Part shown: one piece after another, positions 18,702 to 28,797 of the stretch
Position numbering within the stretch: position 1 is the first letter of the stretch
Layout: every line of letters begins with the position of its first letter
Source: Chthoniobacteraceae bacterium
Lineage (GTDB): Bacteria > Verrucomicrobiota > Verrucomicrobiia > Chthoniobacterales > Chthoniobacteraceae
Direction: 5' to 3'
NCBI GenBank assembly: GCA_947449735.1
Contig: CANFTB010000016.1
Span: forward strand, 1-64,000
DNA: 64,000 nt
The notes under the pieces: generated by a model
What the model was told of the DNA's origin: nothing
Seen by the model: only the letters and a program-made list of their open reading frames with translations
Database searches by the model: none
Made by a program: the position numbers and the translations under genes

Positions 18702-19547
18702 ATGGCCGAATCTTCCTCCACAACTGAAGAAAAACAGGGTTCCGGCGTTGCCGGAGGCGTTTGGGAGGAGCGCTTTGGAGGGATTGCACGGCTGTTCGGG
18801 AAGCCGGCTATGGGGCGTCTTTCGGCGGCGCATGTGTGCGTCGTGGGAGTGGGCGGGGTGGGATCCTGGACCGTTGAGGCTCTGGCGAGGTCCGGTGTGG
18901 GGCGTCTCACGTTGATTGATTTGGACGAGGTGTGCGTCACCAATATCAACCGCCAGTTGCCGGCCCTCGGAGATACGGTGGGGCGCGCGAAGGTGGACGT
19001 GCTTGCGGAGAGGGTGCGCTTGATCAATCCGGAGTGCCGCGTCGAGGCGGAGCAGGAGTTTTTCACCGCGGCGACTGCGGATCGGTTTCTTTCGAGGGAG
19101 TTCGACTGGGTGGTGGATGCGATCGATGTCCTTTCAAACAAGTGCCTGCTGATCGCCGCCTGCGTGCAGCGCGGGATTCCGGTGCTCACCGTGGGCGGGG
19201 CGGGCGGGAAGCAGGACGGTTCGGCCGTGCGCGTGGACGATCTGGCGCTGAGCGGGCAGGATCCGCTTTTAAAGGTGGTGCGGAGGGAGTTGCGGCAGAA
19301 TCATGGTTTTTCACGGGAACAGGGGAGGCCTTTCGGGGTGCCCTGTGTGTATTCGCCGGAGACGCCTGCGTACCCGTGGTCCAGCGGGGCGGTGTGCGAC
19401 GTGCCCGAGCCCGGGGGGACCCTGGCGATGGACTGCGCGAGTGGTTTTGGAGCGGCGACTTTTGTGACCGGAGTGTTCGGTTTCGTGGCGGCGGGGGAGG
19501 TGGTGCGCCGGATTGCGCAGGCGGAGCGCGCGGGGGGGCGGGTTTAA
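18702..19547 (+). CDS. tcdA: tRNA threonylcarbamoyladenosine dehydratase (ThiF/E1-like)
   Basis: RFGGIARLFGKPAMGRLSAAHVCVVGVGGVGSWTVEALARSGVGRLTLIDLDEVCVTNINRQLPAL. ATG at 18702. Confidence 0.9.
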   Translation: MAESSSTTEEKQGSGVAGGVWEERFGGIARLFGKPAMGRLSAAHVCVVGVGGVGSWTVEALARSGVGRLTLIDLDEVCVTNINRQLPALGDTVGRAKVDVLAERVRLINPECRVEAEQEFFTAATADRFLSREFDWVVDAIDVLSNKCLLIAACVQRGIPVLTVGGAGGKQDGSAVRVDDLALSGQDPLLKVVRRELRQNHGFSREQGRPFGVPCVYSPETPAYPWSSGAVCDVPEPGGTLAMDCASGFGAATFVTGVFGFVAAGEVVRRIAQAERAGGRV

Positions 19548-19548
19548 A

Positions 19549-20688
19549 ATGGGGACCGGGTGTGAGCTGCGGTCTGGGGTAAGGGGGTGGGGCGGTGGAT
19601 CGGCTTGGGTTGCAGGGGTGGCGTGCGCCGGGTTGGCGGTTGTTTCGGGTTGTTCCCGGGAGAGGCAGGCGCTTCCGCCGTCGCTTTCGCCGGCGTTGGC
19701 CAGCCTGGCGGAGTCGTCCGCGAAGAACGTGTATTTCAATGCGGCGGCGCTGCCACACTTGGTGAAGCTGGCTCCCGACTGGTTGGGAGCGGCGGAAAGG
19801 GACCCGCGCTCGGAGCGGGTGCGTTCGATGGCGCAGGCGGCGCTGAATCCGAAGTTGTTCCGCCAGTTGGACCGGCAAGAGCGTTTTGATGCCATTCTCT
19901 TGGTGGGAGACCCTGTGCAGTTCCGGCCATTGATGGAGCATTTGATCAAGACGCAGGACTGGGCTCTGGAGCGGGTGGATCCTTGGAGTTTGATTTACCG
20001 GCGGAGCACGGAGGAGAGGATTACGCGGGAATCGATCGGGCGGGTGGCGGCGCAGTGGGATGGGGCCGCCCCGGGGATGCGGGCGAAGGCGCTGGCGGCG
20101 ATGGCGGAGCGTTTGGTGGCGGCGGGTCGCTTGGAGGCGGGCGGGGAGTTGGTGGAAGCGGCGCGAAAGGCGGACAGCCGGAGTGTGGAGGCGTACGCGG
20201 CGGAGGGGTGGTACCGGCTGGCCCGCGGGGAGTGGAAGCAGGCGGTGGCGGCTGCACAGCAGGGGCTGGAGTTTGCGAAGGGCCACCGGGCTTTGCTGTC
20301 AGTGAAGGCGCAGGGGCTGTATTTTTCAAAGCGCTTTGAAGAGGCATACGAGATTTCGCGCGAGCTTCTGGCGGGGGCGCCGGAGGATCCTGTGATGCTG
20401 TTCACACACGCCAAGATCGCTCATGAGGTGCGTTCATTTCAGGAGGAGATCCAGATTTTGCGAAAACTGATCGGAATTGCGGAACGTGAAAAGCGCTCGA
20501 CCTCCTGGTACCGGGTCTATCTGGGGCAGGCGCTGGCTACCCGGGGGGAGGGGGAGGCGGCTCTGGTGGAGTTTGACAAGGCCCTCGAAGACAGCGAGCT
20601 GCCGGCTGATCAGAGGGATTTTGCGCGCGGTGCCCGGGCCCGGGTGGAGCTGCGTCTCCATCCTGGGGACGGGGGGCGGACGCCCTGA
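19549..20688 (+). CDS. TPR-containing lipoprotein
   Basis: Lipobox-like LAVVSGCSRE; TPR-like helices (AYAAEGWYRLARGEWKQAVAAAQQGLEFAKGH). Confidence 0.65.
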   Translation: MGTGCELRSGVRGWGGGSAWVAGVACAGLAVVSGCSRERQALPPSLSPALASLAESSAKNVYFNAAALPHLVKLAPDWLGAAERDPRSERVRSMAQAALNPKLFRQLDRQERFDAILLVGDPVQFRPLMEHLIKTQDWALERVDPWSLIYRRSTEERITRESIGRVAAQWDGAAPGMRAKALAAMAERLVAAGRLEAGGELVEAARKADSRSVEAYAAEGWYRLARGEWKQAVAAAQQGLEFAKGHRALLSVKAQGLYFSKRFEEAYEISRELLAGAPEDPVMLFTHAKIAHEVRSFQEEIQILRKLIGIAEREKRSTSWYRVYLGQALATRGEGEAALVEFDKALEDSELPADQRDFARGARARVELRLHPGDGGRTP

Positions 20689-20771
20689 TTTTGTATGAAT
20701 CCGGTTAAATCCCGTTGAATCCCTTGAATTGGGGTTGGCTGAATGCCGCTCTTGGGGAAGATAGTGGAAGT

Positions 20772-22199
20772 ATGGACACCCTGCCATTGATCGCTGGCGC
20801 CACGGTCCTCGCCTCGTTGGGCGGGGTGATCGGGTGGCAGCGTGCCCAGATCCGCGCTTTGAAAAAGGCGCAGGACCGCGTGGTGGCGGAGGAGGTGATG
20901 TTGTTTGATTTTCTACACGGGCTGGGCGAGGCGCTTTCGGGGGCCGCGCGTCCGTCGGATCTGCACGCGTTGATCATGCGCGGGTTGCTGCGGATCATGC
21001 GCAGCGAGGCCGGGGCGGTGTACCTCGCGGACGCCTCGTCGACGGAGCTGCAGCCGGCGTTTGTGGCGAGGGGCTGTCCGGCGCTGGTGGACTTGAACGA
21101 GCCGGCTGCCGGGGAGAGTCCTCTGGACGTGGACGCGATCCACCGCCAGTTGCGGATACGGCATGTGAGGCGGGAGGAGGGGATTTTAGCCGCGGTTTGG
21201 AAGAGGGAGAAGGCGCAGGTTCTGGACAGGAGGAACGAGCGACTGGAGTTTTCGCGGGCTCATGGGGCGGTGGGGGAGCATGTGGCGATTGCACCGTTGC
21301 TCTACGCGGGGCGGAGTTTCGGAGTGCTCGTGCTGGCCCGCGCGCTGGAGGATGATCCGTTTTCGATCGCCGACATGCAGGTGTTTGAAACGCTGGCGGA
21401 ACAGTCGGCCTTCACGTTGCGCACGGCGGAGGTGTTTTCCGACGCCGCGGATAAGCGCCGGCTGGACCACGATTTGGAGGTGGCTCAAGAAATTCAGAGG
21501 ATCCTGCTGCCGTCCAAAGCTCCGGATTTTTGCGGTTTTGAACTCGCCGGCATGAACGTGCCGGCGAGGCATGTGAGCGGGGATTATTACGATTTTCTTT
21601 CGGTGGATCCTCTGCGCTGCGGGGTGGTGATCGCCGACGTGTCTGGCAAGGGGGTCCCGGCGTCCCTGATCATGGCGACCTGCCGGAGCGTTTTGCGGAG
21701 CCAGGCGCCTGGGGAGGTTTCCGCGGCGCAAGTGCTCCATAACGTGAACGAAAAGCTGTTCCCCGATATTAAGGAGGACATGTTCATTTCGATGGCTTAT
21801 GCCATTTTGGAGCGCGAAAGTTCGAAGGTGACGCTGTGCCGCGCCGGGCATGACGCCCCGTTGTTGTACCGCGCCTCGGACCGGTCCGTGACCAAGGTGA
21901 ACCCGCCTGGAATGGCGGTCGGCATCGACAGCGGCGAGGCGTTCAACCGGTTCACCCGCGATTTTTCTCTGGAGTTGCATCCCAATGACTGCCTGATCCT
22001 TTACACGGATGGCGTGACTGAGGCGCTGGATTCCGAGGGAGAAGAGTTTGGAATGGAACGGATGACTTGCGCTATAGTGGAGAGTGCGCACCTGGGAGCC
22101 GGCGCCATTTTGGACAGGCTCACGAGTGAGCTCAAAAAGTTTGTCGGAGCCGCCCCCCAGCACGACGACATTACTTTAATTGTGATTAGAAAAAAATGA
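20772..22199 (+). CDS. GAF-domain SpoIIE/PP2C-type serine phosphatase
   Basis: LEVAQEIQRILLPSKAPDFCGFELAGMNVPARHVSGDYYDFLSVDPLRCGVVIADVSGKGVPASLIMAT; HDDITLIVIRKK. Confidence 0.9.
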   Translation: MDTLPLIAGATVLASLGGVIGWQRAQIRALKKAQDRVVAEEVMLFDFLHGLGEALSGAARPSDLHALIMRGLLRIMRSEAGAVYLADASSTELQPAFVARGCPALVDLNEPAAGESPLDVDAIHRQLRIRHVRREEGILAAVWKREKAQVLDRRNERLEFSRAHGAVGEHVAIAPLLYAGRSFGVLVLARALEDDPFSIADMQVFETLAEQSAFTLRTAEVFSDAADKRRLDHDLEVAQEIQRILLPSKAPDFCGFELAGMNVPARHVSGDYYDFLSVDPLRCGVVIADVSGKGVPASLIMATCRSVLRSQAPGEVSAAQVLHNVNEKLFPDIKEDMFISMAYAILERESSKVTLCRAGHDAPLLYRASDRSVTKVNPPGMAVGIDSGEAFNRFTRDFSLELHPNDCLILYTDGVTEALDSEGEEFGMERMTCAIVESAHLGAGAILDRLTSELKKFVGAAPQHDDITLIVIRKK

Positions 22200-22753
22200 G
22201 TACAGAAACACCAAATACTTCGGAACAGATACTTGAAGCGAACCAGGAGCCTTCTGGGGTTGCTCCCGCCGAGGCGTCCTCGGAGGCGACAGCCGAGAAT
22301 TCCATGCAGCAGGTTCAGGCAGATTTGGATCGTTTCCGGGACTTGGCGCTGCGGTCCCAGGCGGATTTCGAAAACTATCGCAAGCGTGCCGTGCGCGAAC
22401 GGGACGACGCGGTGCGTTACGCAAATTTTTCGCTCGTTGAAAAGATCGTGCCTGTTTTGGACAGCTTTGAACTCGGATTGGCCGCCGCCCGGAATTCGGC
22501 CGGTGCGGAGTCCCTAGTCTCCGGAATGGAGATGGTGAAGCGCCAGTTGGAGGATGTTCTGAATCAGGCCGGTGTGGAGAGTGTGGATGCGACCGGGCAG
22601 CCGTTTGACCCGAACCAGCACGAGGCCGTGGCGCAGGAGCCCAGCGCCGACGTGCCCGAGGGATCGGTCGTCCGCCAGCTCCGCAAGGGCTACAAGTTGA
22701 AGGAGCGTCTCGTGCGGGCGGCGTTGGTGGTCGTTTCGGGAGGGCCCGCCTAG
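22196..22753 (+). CDS. grpE: Nucleotide exchange factor GrpE
   Basis: RSQADFENYRKRAVRERDDAVRYANFSLVEKIVPVLDSFELGL; FDPNQHEAVAQEPSADVPEGSVVRQLRKGYKLKERLVRAALVVVS. Overlaps the upstream stop (ATGA). Confidence 0.93.
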   Translation: MSTETPNTSEQILEANQEPSGVAPAEASSEATAENSMQQVQADLDRFRDLALRSQADFENYRKRAVRERDDAVRYANFSLVEKIVPVLDSFELGLAAARNSAGAESLVSGMEMVKRQLEDVLNQAGVESVDATGQPFDPNQHEAVAQEPSADVPEGSVVRQLRKGYKLKERLVRAALVVVSGGPA

Positions 22754-22983
22754 CATCCGAGTCTAATTCGGAACGGACGGAGACCTCTCGCCGGCGGACG
22801 CTGGCGCGGAGTGTCCGCTGCACGTACCCGGCTCCTACGGCTTTCTCTTTCGAATTGAAGCGCCGTTTGTCGGAGGTGTTCCTTCCTGTCCCCGGGGCGG
22901 TGCGGGTTCTGCGGTGTGCGGTTCCTCCGATTTAAAATTGTTTCAAAACAACATCGGTTTCTTTATTTTAATCCATCCCATTC

Positions 22984-24159
22984 ATGGCTTCTAAACGTGA
23001 TTATTACGAGGTGCTTGGCGTGGCCAAGGATTCCTCAGAGGAAGACATTAAGCGCGCCTACCGCAAGCTGGCTGTCAAATTTCATCCGGACAAAAACCCC
23101 GGGGACGCCTCCGCGGAGGAAAAGTTCAAGGAACTGGGCGAGGCTTACGACGTGTTGTTTGACGAGCAGAAGCGCGCGGCGTACGACCGCTACGGGCACG
23201 CCGCGTTTACGCAGGGCGGCGGGGGTGGCGGCGGGCGCGGGGGCGGCGGAGGTTTCCATGATCCCTTTGATATCTTCAAGGAGGTCTTCGGCGGGGGTGG
23301 AGGCGGGGGCGGGGATAATATTTTTGAACAATTCTTTGGCGGTGGAGGCGGAGGAGGCGGCGGAGGCGGCGGTCGCGGGGACCGGAACCGCGGCGACGAC
23401 ATGCGGTACGACCTGCAGATCAGCCTCGAGGAGGCTGCCAGCGGGTGTGAGAAGGAGGTCGAAGTCAGCAAGCGCGAGCGCTGCGACGGTTGCAAAGGAT
23501 CGGGAGGAGAGCCCGGATCGAAGCCCGTGGTCTGTCGCGAATGCGGTGGGCGCGGGCAGGTGGTGACTTCGCGCGGCTTTTTCCAAATGGCGCAGACGTG
23601 TCCGCGCTGCCGCGGGACGGGGCAGAGCATCGACAAGCCGTGCAAACGCTGCAGCGGCGACGGGCGCGCGGCGGCGACGACTCAGATCAAGCTCAAGATT
23701 CCCAAGGGTATCGAGGACGGCATGAAGCTGCGTTCCACCGGCCAGGGAGAGGCGGGCGTCCGGGGCGGTCCTCCCGGGGACTTGTACGTGGTGATGCACG
23801 TCAAGGAACATCCTGTGTTCGACCGGGACGGCAGCGACCTGATGTGCAAGGTTCCGATTTCCTTCACAACGGCCACTTTGGGGGGCGAGGTGACGGTGCC
23901 GACACTCGGCGGACGCGCCCAGTTCAAGGTGGCGGCGGGCACCCAGAGTGGAACCACTTTCAAACTGCGCGGCAAGGGGATGCCGGAGCTCAACAGTTCG
24001 CTCTACGGCGACCTGCACGTGCATGTGATCGTCGAGGTGCCCACCAAGCTGGATTCCGAGCAGCGCAAAAAGCTGGAGGAATTTGCGGCGTCGATGGGGG
24101 AGGACAACTCGCCCATGCATAAGAGTTTCTTTGAGAAAGCCCGGGAGTTTTTCAGCTGA
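22984..24159 (+). CDS. dnaJ: Chaperone DnaJ
   Basis: [41 protein letters not shown]; four zinc-finger repeats ([32 protein letters not shown]). Confidence 0.96.
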   Translation: MASKRDYYEVLGVAKDSSEEDIKRAYRKLAVKFHPDKNPGDASAEEKFKELGEAYDVLFDEQKRAAYDRYGHAAFTQGGGGGGGRGGGGGFHDPFDIFKEVFGGGGGGGGDNIFEQFFGGGGGGGGGGGGRGDRNRGDDMRYDLQISLEEAASGCEKEVEVSKRERCDGCKGSGGEPGSKPVVCRECGGRGQVVTSRGFFQMAQTCPRCRGTGQSIDKPCKRCSGDGRAAATTQIKLKIPKGIEDGMKLRSTGQGEAGVRGGPPGDLYVVMHVKEHPVFDRDGSDLMCKVPISFTTATLGGEVTVPTLGGRAQFKVAAGTQSGTTFKLRGKGMPELNSSLYGDLHVHVIVEVPTKLDSEQRKKLEEFAASMGEDNSPMHKSFFEKAREFFS

Positions 24160-24273
24160 TGCTCCCCTTGGGCGGGCGTCTTTCTGTGTTGCGGTCAGCC
24201 AGCTTGTCAGGGTGGCCGGCGGGACGGCACGCCTAGGGGGCCGAATTTTTCACGGCCGCAGCTTATTTAACCT

Positions 24274-24996
24274 ATGTCCCGCTTTTACGCTCCAAAGGCC
24301 CGGTGGTCCGGTGGTCGGGTGTGTCTGGATGAGTTCGAGGGGAGGCACGCCGCGGAGGTTTTGCGGCTGGGGGTGGGCGACGGCGTGAGCATTTTCGACG
24401 GGGAGGGTCGGGTGGCCCGGGCGCGCTTTTCGAGCGTGTCCAAAAAGCGCGTGGAGGCGGAGGTTGTTTCTGAGGAGTGCGAGGCACCTCCCGCGGGACG
24501 GACCACCCTTGTGCAGGCCATTCCGAAGGGCAAACTGTTCGACTGGATCCTAGAAAAAGCGACGGAGTTGGGGGCGGCCCGGATTGTGCCGCTTTTGAGC
24601 GAACGCACGGTGGTGCAGTTGGACGGGGCGGAGCGCGAGCGCAAGCGCGAGAAGTGGCAGCGGGCGGTGGTGGAGGCATGCAAGCAATGCGGCCAGAACT
24701 GGTTGCCCGTGGTGGAGGAGCCTGTGTCGCTGCCCGTTTTTTTGCAAAAGCCCTCCGCGTCGGATGCGTGGGTGGCGTCTTTGCACCCCGGGGCGGTGCC
24801 TGTGCGGGAGGCGTTTTCCGGGCCTGTGGCGGGGGATGTTTCGGTATTTGTGGGGCCGGAGGGGGACTTCTCCCCGCAGGAAATGGAGCGGATTGTGGGC
24901 TGGGGGGCGCGGCCGGTCAGCCTTGGGAGGATCGTTTTGAGGGTGGAGACAGCGGCGATGTACTCCTTGAGCGTGCTCGCAAGCATGAGGCCTTAG
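24274..24996 (+). CDS. rsmE: 16S rRNA (uracil(1498)-N(3))-methyltransferase
   Basis: TTLVQAIPKGKLFDWILEKATELGAARIVPLLSERTVV; FVGPEGDFSPQEMERIVGWGARPVSLGRIVLRVETAAMYSLSVL. Confidence 0.92.
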   Translation: MSRFYAPKARWSGGRVCLDEFEGRHAAEVLRLGVGDGVSIFDGEGRVARARFSSVSKKRVEAEVVSEECEAPPAGRTTLVQAIPKGKLFDWILEKATELGAARIVPLLSERTVVQLDGAERERKREKWQRAVVEACKQCGQNWLPVVEEPVSLPVFLQKPSASDAWVASLHPGAVPVREAFSGPVAGDVSVFVGPEGDFSPQEMERIVGWGARPVSLGRIVLRVETAAMYSLSVLASMRP

Positions 24997-25167
24997 CGTG
25001 GGCGACTGGGCCCGGGGTTGGCTCGGCGGTGGCGGGGTGGGTGTTTTATAGGCTTAAAAAAGGGCCAAGCTTGGTGTAGTCTCGAGGGCTTCAAACTTTT
25101 GTTGCTCCGGACCCCTCCAAACGGCTTGCAGGAAAGCTGCGGGATGCGAGTCTGGAGGGCTCTCCCA

Positions 25168-28100
25168 ATGGACGCACCCCAATCCGAGTTTCCGCTGCTG
25201 TTAGAATCCCTTGCCCGGCTGAAGGCGTGGGAGGAGGAGGCTGCCGCGCTTCAAAAAGCGGCCCGGGTCAAGGTGCTGCCTTGGGTGCATCCGAGCCGGA
25301 AGGAAAGGGGCTTGCGTGGCCAGATTCGTTCGGAGGGGCTCTCCCTTCATGTGGATTACACGGAGAGGGTGGAGGGGGCTGTTTTCGGGTGTAGCGAATG
25401 CGGCACCGGCGGATGCGGACACGTGCTGCTGATTTTTTCGAACTACTTCAACACCCCGATCGCGGAACTGATGCGCCTGCTTGCCGCGCCTTCGGTGCAG
25501 TCCGGGGGCGCGTCTGCTGCGGCCGGAACGTCCCGTGCCGGAGGAAAGGGCGGCGTTTCGAGCACCGGGGATGCGGATCCGGGTGTCGGGGTCGGTTTCC
25601 GGGCGGAGGTGCTGAAACGGCTCAACAGGCAGTTGAGCGCCATGGAGCGGATTTACGTGGAGGCTGTGGAGGGTTTTTACCGGCGGCACGCCGGGTCGCG
25701 GCTTTTGACGGCGAACGCGCTGGAAGTTTTTCTCGGAAACAAACCTTTAGCGGCATGGGAATTGGTGGAGTTGTGGCCGCGTACCCCCGAGGGGGACTGG
25801 GAGGCCTGGCTTTACCTTTCGGTGTTTTTGAAAAACCGGGGTGTGCAGTTTCCTGAGTTTTTAGAGGCGGTGACAAAGAGCGCCGACACCGCGCAGCTCG
25901 CCGATGATTGGGAGCGCCAGCAGGCGCTCAGGATGTGGGAGGAGGGGTTGGAGAAGATGCTGGCTGAGGATGCCGTCGAAAGCGAAAGGACGCGCTGGGA
26001 GGCACGTTTAGTGATGCGCCCGGAGGCGGTGCACGTGCAGTGGTTGAGGGGAGGGGCATTGGAAGCAGGGGAGCAGGGGGAGTGGCAGGACGCCGCGGAC
26101 TTTCCTTTTTCCGACATGGCTGCGTTGCTCGATGCGGGGCGGATTGATTGTTCGGATCAAACCCGGATTTTGGTGGAGATGTTCCTGATGTGCGGCGGTG
26201 CTTCTGGGATGATTTCCTACGGCCGCATGGACGCTCGTGAGGGACTCGCGCGGCTCCTGACGCATCCCATTCTGGAGGAACGAGTGATCGCGGTCTCTGG
26301 TAACCTGCTTTGCCGATCGGCCCGGCGTATGCAATGGAGGCTCAGTCCGGAGGCGGGTTCCAGGGGAGGCGACCTGGGCGCGAATTACGTGCTCGAGCTT
26401 GTGTTTGAAGACGGCCAGAAGCCGCCTGCGCCGCTTTTTTCGGCAGGGGGAAGCGTGAACCTGTATTTTACGACGGACACGGTCTTCCGTACGGCGCCGC
26501 TTCTGAAGGTGGATCCCTCGGTGCCGCTGCGCATTCCGGCGGCGGGCCTGCTTTCTGGGCGTGCGATGCAGTTTCTTGCGGGGCTGGGCGTTCCGCTGCC
26601 CGGGGAGTTGGAAAACCGTGTGTGGGCGCTGGAACCGGAGGTGCGCCTGCGCTGCCGTTTGGAGGAGCGGGGAGGCGAGGAGCGTTTGTGCGTGCGGGCG
26701 TGTGCGCAGGTACGGGCTGCCGAGGGGGACGCCGAGACCGAGCAGCATCCGGGGGGCGGGGAGCAGGTTTACACCCAGCAGGGTTGGATGGTTTCCAGAG
26801 CGATGCCCAAGCGCAAGGACCGTGTACTGGTTTTGAACGATGCGCGCATGAAGCAGGTGCCCCGCCTGCTCAAGGAGATCGGTACCTCTCGTTTCCGGGT
26901 GGAGGATGAAAGCTGGGACCGGTTGATCGGGCGCCGCTTTCCCGAGGAGTTTAGCGCCTGGATGGAGGAGCTGCCGGCGGGAGTGCACGTGGATTTGGAG
27001 GGGGACCTCGCGAGTCTTAAGGATGCCGTCGTGAGCGGGTCCCTGCATCTGGAGGCTCTGGAAGCGTCTCCCGATTGGTTTGATTTGCACGTGGCCCTGA
27101 CCTTGAGCGACACGGAGCTCACTAAGGAGGAGATCCGGATGCTTCTGGAGGCCCGCGGCAAGTTTGTGCGTCTCAAGGACAAGGGCTGGCGCAAGCTGGA
27201 GTTTGAGCTGGACGAGGAACAGGAAGATCAACTTTCGGAGCTTGGGATTAATCCGCTGGAGCTCGGGGGGCCGCCCCAGAGGTACCACGCGCTGCAGCTC
27301 GCCGCCTCTGCGGCAAGCCACCTGATCGAGCAGCAGGTCAGGGAGGGCATACTCAGGCGCGCCACGGAGTTGCAGACGAGCGTCACACCGCCGGTGCCGG
27401 AGGCCGTCCAGGCGACGCTTCGGGCGTATCAGGTGGAGGGTTTTCACTTTCTTTCATACCTCAGCTCCAACCGGTTCGGGGGCATTCTCGCCGACGACAT
27501 GGGGCTCGGGAAAACGCTCCAGACTCTGGCGTGGATTTCGTGGCTTAAAGCCGACCCCGGGTTTGCGGGAAAGACCGTGCTGGTGGTGTGCCCGAAGTCT
27601 GTGGTCCAAAACTGGGTCATAGAATCGGAGCGGTTTGTACCGGGGCTGAGGGCATTGATCTGGCGGGGTGGAGACGCCGCCGCCCTGCGGAAGACTCTCA
27701 AGGATGTGGATTTGCTAGTGATCAACTACGCCCAGTTGCGGATTTCCGCGGAGGTTGTCACCCGTGTGGAGTGGGGGGCCGTCGTGCTGGATGAGGCGCA
27801 GTACATCAAAAACCCGGCTTCGCAGACGGCCACGGCTGCGTGCGCGCTACAGGGGGCGCACAGGCTTGCGCTGAGCGGCACGCCGATCGAAAACCGGCTG
27901 CTCGATCTCTGGAGCATCATGCACTTCGCCATGCCCGGATTGCTAGGGCTGCGCGCGCATTTCAACAAGAACTACGACTCCCGCACGGACCCTCTGGCGC
28001 GCCGCCGTCTGGCCGCCCGGATCCGGCCATTCATTCTGAGGCGCACCAAGGGCGAGGTGGCCAAGGACCTGCCGGAGCGCATCGAAGAGGATCTGGTGGT

Positions 28101-28794
28101 GGAGATGGAGGGGACCCAGGCCCAGCTGTACCGCGCGGAGTTGAAGCGCGCCAGGCAGGCGCTCTTGAAGATTAAGAGTTCTAGGGAGTTGGACAAGGAG
28201 CGCTTCAACGTGCTCACGTCCCTGCTGCGTCTGCGCCAGATTTGCTGTCATCCGGGCTTGGTGAGCGACGAACACGGCCACGCCGACAGTGCCAAGATGG
28301 AGGCGCTGGTGGACCTGCTCGAGCCGCTGGTGGAGAGAGGTCAGAAGGTGCTGGTATTCTCTCAGTTCGTGGAGATGCTGGCGCGCATCGAGCGGGAGAT
28401 CGACGCCCGTCAGTGGGACTCTTTCCTGCTGACCGGCGAGACGGAGGATCGCGGAGAGCTGGTCGAGTCCTTCCAAAAGCACGAGGGCGGGGCCGTGTTT
28501 TTGATTTCGCTGCGGGCGGGTGGGATGGGGGTGAACTTGACCTCAGCCTCCTACGTGGTTTTGTTCGACCCTTGGTGGAACCCGGCCGTGGAAAACCAGG
28601 CGATCGACCGGACGCATCGCATCGGACAGACCCAGCAGGTGATCGCGTACCGGCTTGTGGCCAGCGGTTCCGTGGAGGAGAAGATCCGACAGTTGCAGAG
28701 GACCAAGAGCGCTATGGCCGGGGACATTCTCGGGGAAGAGACATTCGCCAAGGCGCTGACCCTCGACGATTTTCAGTTTCTATTGGAGGAATGA
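25168..28794 (+). CDS. SNF2-family DEAD/DEAH helicase with N-terminal SWIM-like CxxC/CxH region
   Basis: NRFGGILADDMGLGKTLQTLAWISWL; VLDEAQYIKNPASQTATAACALQGAHRLALSGTPIENRLLDLWSIMHFAMPGLLG; FLISLRAGGMGVNLTSASYVVLFDPWWNPAVENQAIDRTHRIGQTQQVIAYRLV; N-terminal CSECGTGGCGH. Start uncertain (ORF begins 25018). Confidence 0.92.
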   Translation: MDAPQSEFPLLLESLARLKAWEEEAAALQKAARVKVLPWVHPSRKERGLRGQIRSEGLSLHVDYTERVEGAVFGCSECGTGGCGHVLLIFSNYFNTPIAELMRLLAAPSVQSGGASAAAGTSRAGGKGGVSSTGDADPGVGVGFRAEVLKRLNRQLSAMERIYVEAVEGFYRRHAGSRLLTANALEVFLGNKPLAAWELVELWPRTPEGDWEAWLYLSVFLKNRGVQFPEFLEAVTKSADTAQLADDWERQQALRMWEEGLEKMLAEDAVESERTRWEARLVMRPEAVHVQWLRGGALEAGEQGEWQDAADFPFSDMAALLDAGRIDCSDQTRILVEMFLMCGGASGMISYGRMDAREGLARLLTHPILEERVIAVSGNLLCRSARRMQWRLSPEAGSRGGDLGANYVLELVFEDGQKPPAPLFSAGGSVNLYFTTDTVFRTAPLLKVDPSVPLRIPAAGLLSGRAMQFLAGLGVPLPGELENRVWALEPEVRLRCRLEERGGEERLCVRACAQVRAAEGDAETEQHPGGGEQVYTQQGWMVSRAMPKRKDRVLVLNDARMKQVPRLLKEIGTSRFRVEDESWDRLIGRRFPEEFSAWMEELPAGVHVDLEGDLASLKDAVVSGSLHLEALEASPDWFDLHVALTLSDTELTKEEIRMLLEARGKFVRLKDKGWRKLEFELDEEQEDQLSELGINPLELGGPPQRYHALQLAASAASHLIEQQVREGILRRATELQTSVTPPVPEAVQATLRAYQVEGFHFLSYLSSNRFGGILADDMGLGKTLQTLAWISWLKADPGFAGKTVLVVCPKSVVQNWVIESERFVPGLRALIWRGGDAAALRKTLKDVDLLVINYAQLRISAEVVTRVEWGAVVLDEAQYIKNPASQTATAACALQGAHRLALSGTPIENRLLDLWSIMHFAMPGLLGLRAHFNKNYDSRTDPLARRRLAARIRPFILRRTKGEVAKDLPERIEEDLVVEMEGTQAQLYRAELKRARQALLKIKSSRELDKERFNVLTSLLRLRQICCHPGLVSDEHGHADSAKMEALVDLLEPLVERGQKVLVFSQFVEMLARIEREIDARQWDSFLLTGETEDRGELVESFQKHEGGAVFLISLRAGGMGVNLTSASYVVLFDPWWNPAVENQAIDRTHRIGQTQQVIAYRLVASGSVEEKIRQLQRTKSAMAGDILGEETFAKALTLDDFQFLLEE

Positions 28795-28797
28795 CCG

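Noticed and set aside
26008-27447. 479-aa minus ORF antisense to the SNF2 helicase
   Set aside because: Composition (H/R/L rich) is typical of antisense frames; the plus-strand helicase is real.
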